A DNA stretch of 5,848 nt from Acidobacteriota bacterium (GTDB lineage: Bacteria > Acidobacteriota > Blastocatellia > Pyrinomonadales > Pyrinomonadaceae), in the NCBI GenBank assembly GCA_005790265.1, contig SXVE01000237.1, positions 1 to 5,848 on the forward strand. The letters are read 5' to 3'. Below the pieces are notes generated by a model. That model was not told where the DNA came from. It saw nothing but the letters and a program-made list of their open reading frames with translations, and did no database searches. Each line of letters opens with the position of its first letter. Position 1 is the stretch's first letter. A program made the translations under genes and the position numbers. Below are positions 4,033 to 5,848 of this stretch, in pieces.

Positions 4033-5848
4033 ATGTTTGAACGCTATACGGAAAGAGCGCGGCGAGTGATTTTTTTCGCCCGTTATGAAGCGCTGCAATA
4101 CGGTTCGCAGGTTATTTCGCCCGAACACATTCTGCTCGGATTAATGCGCGAAGATAAAACAATCGCCGCGCGATATTTCCCTTTTCGCCACACGCTGACG
4201 GTCGAAGCGGTGCGCGGCGAAGTCGAAGAACGCATCGTTTTGCGCGACCGCATTCCGCAGTCCACCGAACTGCATCTCGCGCCGGAAACGAAAAAAATTC
4301 TATTTTTCGCTAATGACGAAAGCCGCAGTTTGCGCAATCGTCATATCGGTCCGGAACATCTGCTGCTCGGAATGGTGCGCGAAGAACATTCCATCGCGGC
4401 GGAAATTCTGTTCAGCTACGGTTTGCGCATTCAGGACGTGCGCGAAGAAGTCGCCCGGCAAAACGGCTCGCCGAATTTTTTCGCCGTGACCAAAGAAAAC
4501 ACGAAAACTCCGAATTTGCAGGAGTTTACGCGCGATTTGACGAATGAAGCGGCGCAGGGAAAACTCGATCCGCTCGTCGGACGCGAAAACGAAATCGAAA
4601 GACTCGTCGAAATTCTCTGCCGCCGCACGAAAAACAATCCGGTTTTAATCGGCGAAGCCGGAGTCGGAAAAACCGCGATCATCGAAGGTTTGGCGCAGCG
4701 AATCGTTGACCGCAACGTGCCGACTTTTCTCGAAAACAAACGCATTTTGTCGCTCGATTTGTCTTTGATCGTCGCCGGAACGAAATATCGCGGACAATTT
4801 GAAGAACGCCTGAAAAAAATAATGGGCGAACTCAAGGAAAATCCTGAAAACGTCGTTTTTATTGACGAATTGCACACTCTCGTCGGCGCCGGTTCAGCCG
4901 AAGGAACGCTGGACGCGGCGAACATTTTGAAACCGGCGCTCTCGCGCGGCGAAATTCAATGTATCGGCGCGACGACACCGGCGGAGTTTCGCAAATCAAT
5001 CGAAAAAGACCGCGCGCTCGAACGCCGGTTTCAAGCGGTCAAAGTCGCCGCGCCGAACGAAGAAGACGCGCTCAAAATCGTCGAAGGAATCGCTGAACGC
5101 TATGAAGCGTTTCACCAAATTCGCTATTCCAAAGAAGCGCTCGAAGCCGCCGTATATCAAACGAACCGCTATATTCCCGACCGCTTTTTGCCCGACAAAG
5201 CGATTGACGTATTAGACGAAGCCGGCGCACGCGCCAAGCTGCGTTACAATCAGGAAAATCCGTCGGATTTGTCGTGGAAAGAAACGGTCGAAAACTGGAA
5301 ACGCGCGACGGCAAATGAAGAACAGTTGATTTCGTTTGAACTCGAAACGATGGAAGATTCGTTTTTCGCCGTCGAAGTTTCCAAAGAAGATGTCGAAGAA
5401 GTGATCGCGCGCTGGACGGGAATTCCCGTGCAGTCAATCAAACAGGAAGAAGCGAAAAAACTGCTCGGCATCGAAACCGAACTTCATCGCCGCATCATTT
5501 CGCAGCGTCCGGCGATTTCCGCATTGGCGCGCGCGATTCGCCGTTCGCGCGCCGGACTGAAGAATCCGAACAAACCGGTCGGTTCGTTTTTGTTTTTGGG
5601 TCCGACCGGCGTCGGAAAAACCGAAGTCGCGCGCAGTCTCGCCGAATTTTTGTTCGGTTCCGAACGCGCGCTGATTCGTTTCGACATGTCGGAATTTATG
5701 GAAAAACACACGGTCGCGAAATTCATCGGTTCGCCGCCCGGATACGTCGGACACGAAGAAGGCGGACAATTAACCGAACGACTGCGCCGCTCGCCGTATT
5801 CCGTCGTGTTATTCGATGAAGTCGAAAAAGCGCATCCCGATTTGTTTA
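4033..5848 (+). CDS. clpC: ClpC-type AAA+ unfoldase, ATP-binding subunit of Clp protease (C-terminus cut off)
   Basis: The first 605 residues of a double-ring HSP100 ATPase that unfolds proteins, usually feeding ClpP. The N-domain (about 1-145) starts MFERYTERARRVI, as in ClpC, and shows two Clp-N repeats (ISPEHILLGLMRE at 28-40; IGPEHLLLGMVRE at 105-117). Module 1 has Walker A GEAGVGKT (207-214), pore loop KYRG (251-254), Walker B VVFIDE (274-279), sensor-1 region GATT (312-315) and arginine-finger region ALERRF (328-333). Module 2 has Walker A GPTGVGKT (523-530), pore loop GYVG (570-573) and Walker B VVLFDE (591-596), where the window ends; sensor 2 and any ClpP-binding loop lie outside. 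The linker from DEAG (395) to WTG (461) is about 20 residues shorter than in Bacillus ClpC and has no clear UVR motif. The box normally reading VIGQ is IISQ (488-491). ClpB is excluded by the lack of its long coiled coil. No in-frame ATG lies upstream before the stop at 3967. Confidence 0.93.
   Translation, partial: MFERYTERARRVIFFARYEALQYGSQVISPEHILLGLMREDKTIAARYFPFRHTLTVEAVRGEVEERIVLRDRIPQSTELHLAPETKKILFFANDESRSLRNRHIGPEHLLLGMVREEHSIAAEILFSYGLRIQDVREEVARQNGSPNFFAVTKENTKTPNLQEFTRDLTNEAAQGKLDPLVGRENEIERLVEILCRRTKNNPVLIGEAGVGKTAIIEGLAQRIVDRNVPTFLENKRILSLDLSLIVAGTKYRGQFEERLKKIMGELKENPENVVFIDELHTLVGAGSAEGTLDAANILKPALSRGEIQCIGATTPAEFRKSIEKDRALERRFQAVKVAAPNEEDALKIVEGIAERYEAFHQIRYSKEALEAAVYQTNRYIPDRFLPDKAIDVLDEAGARAKLRYNQENPSDLSWKETVENWKRATANEEQLISFELETMEDSFFAVEVSKEDVEEVIARWTGIPVQSIKQEEAKKLLGIETELHRRIISQRPAISALARAIRRSRAGLKNPNKPVGSFLFLGPTGVGKTEVARSLAEFLFGSERALIRFDMSEFMEKHTVAKFIGSPPGYVGHEEGGQLTERLRRSPYSVVLFDEVEKAHPDLF

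Noticed and set aside
4431..4925. Minus-strand 164-residue open frame inside the clp gene
   Set aside because: Serine/arginine/phenylalanine-rich translation typical of the reverse complement of GAA/CGC-rich coding sequence; the plus-strand frame carries the Walker motifs.
5434..5769. Minus-strand open frames (111 and 80 residues) opposite module 2 of Clp
   Set aside because: Mirror frames of a strongly conserved ATPase region with no independent start signal or recognisable domain.
1..5848. Mobile elements, CRISPR arrays, tRNA or rRNA genes, prophage or defence genes
   Set aside because: No regularly spaced repeats, transposase or integrase motifs, terminal inverted repeats, cloverleaf sequences or rRNA-like stretches were seen; all sizeable regions are explained by the genes listed.

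Overview
The window is an ordinary-looking stretch of a bacterial chromosome with six protein genes, two of them cut by the window edges. Coding regions use many GCG, CGC, GAA and AAA codons, and the spacers are AT-rich. I see no mobile element, tRNA, rRNA, CRISPR array or toxin-antitoxin/defence cassette. The gene set, codon style and a GGCGTCTC-type dispersed hairpin repeat remind me of Acidobacteriota, perhaps the Blastocatellia/Pyrinomonadales group. That is an impression from memory, not a demonstrated assignment; all that is firm is a free-living type of bacterium that makes unsaturated fatty acids.

Left part (1-1144, minus strand): a membrane acyl-CoA/acyl-lipid desaturase with a complete histidine-box set, followed downstream by the 5' end of a small unrecognised membrane protein. 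A spacer with opposed promoter candidates (1145-1325) separates the desaturase from a plus-strand DUF1990 protein (1326-1907). The DUF1990 promoter is the best in the window (TTGACG, 17 bp, TAATAT), and a 15-bp palindrome covers its -10.

Middle part (1908-3175): DUF1990 converges on pta (2050-3054, minus strand), the phosphate acetyltransferase of the acetate/acetyl-CoA pathway. The convergent gap contains a perfect 9-bp inverted repeat. No acetate kinase gene is present in the window. Between pta and the next gene is a second divergent spacer.

Right part (3176-5848, plus strand): a DUF1232 membrane-associated protein ends at a strong Rho-independent terminator. A promoter candidate follows, then a ClpC-type double AAA+ unfoldase that runs off the window. 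Its Walker, pore-loop and arginine-finger motifs are intact, but the linker between the two ATPase modules is short and lacks a convincing UVR motif, and the G of the 'VIGQ' box before module 2 is replaced by S.

The genes do not form one pathway. Desaturase (membrane fluidity), the DUF1232 protein (membrane) and Clp (protein quality control) could loosely be read as stress or envelope functions, but they are separately transcribed and the link is speculative. I found no convincing undescribed system; the atypical Clp protein and the convergent-gap repeat are the items most worth a second look.
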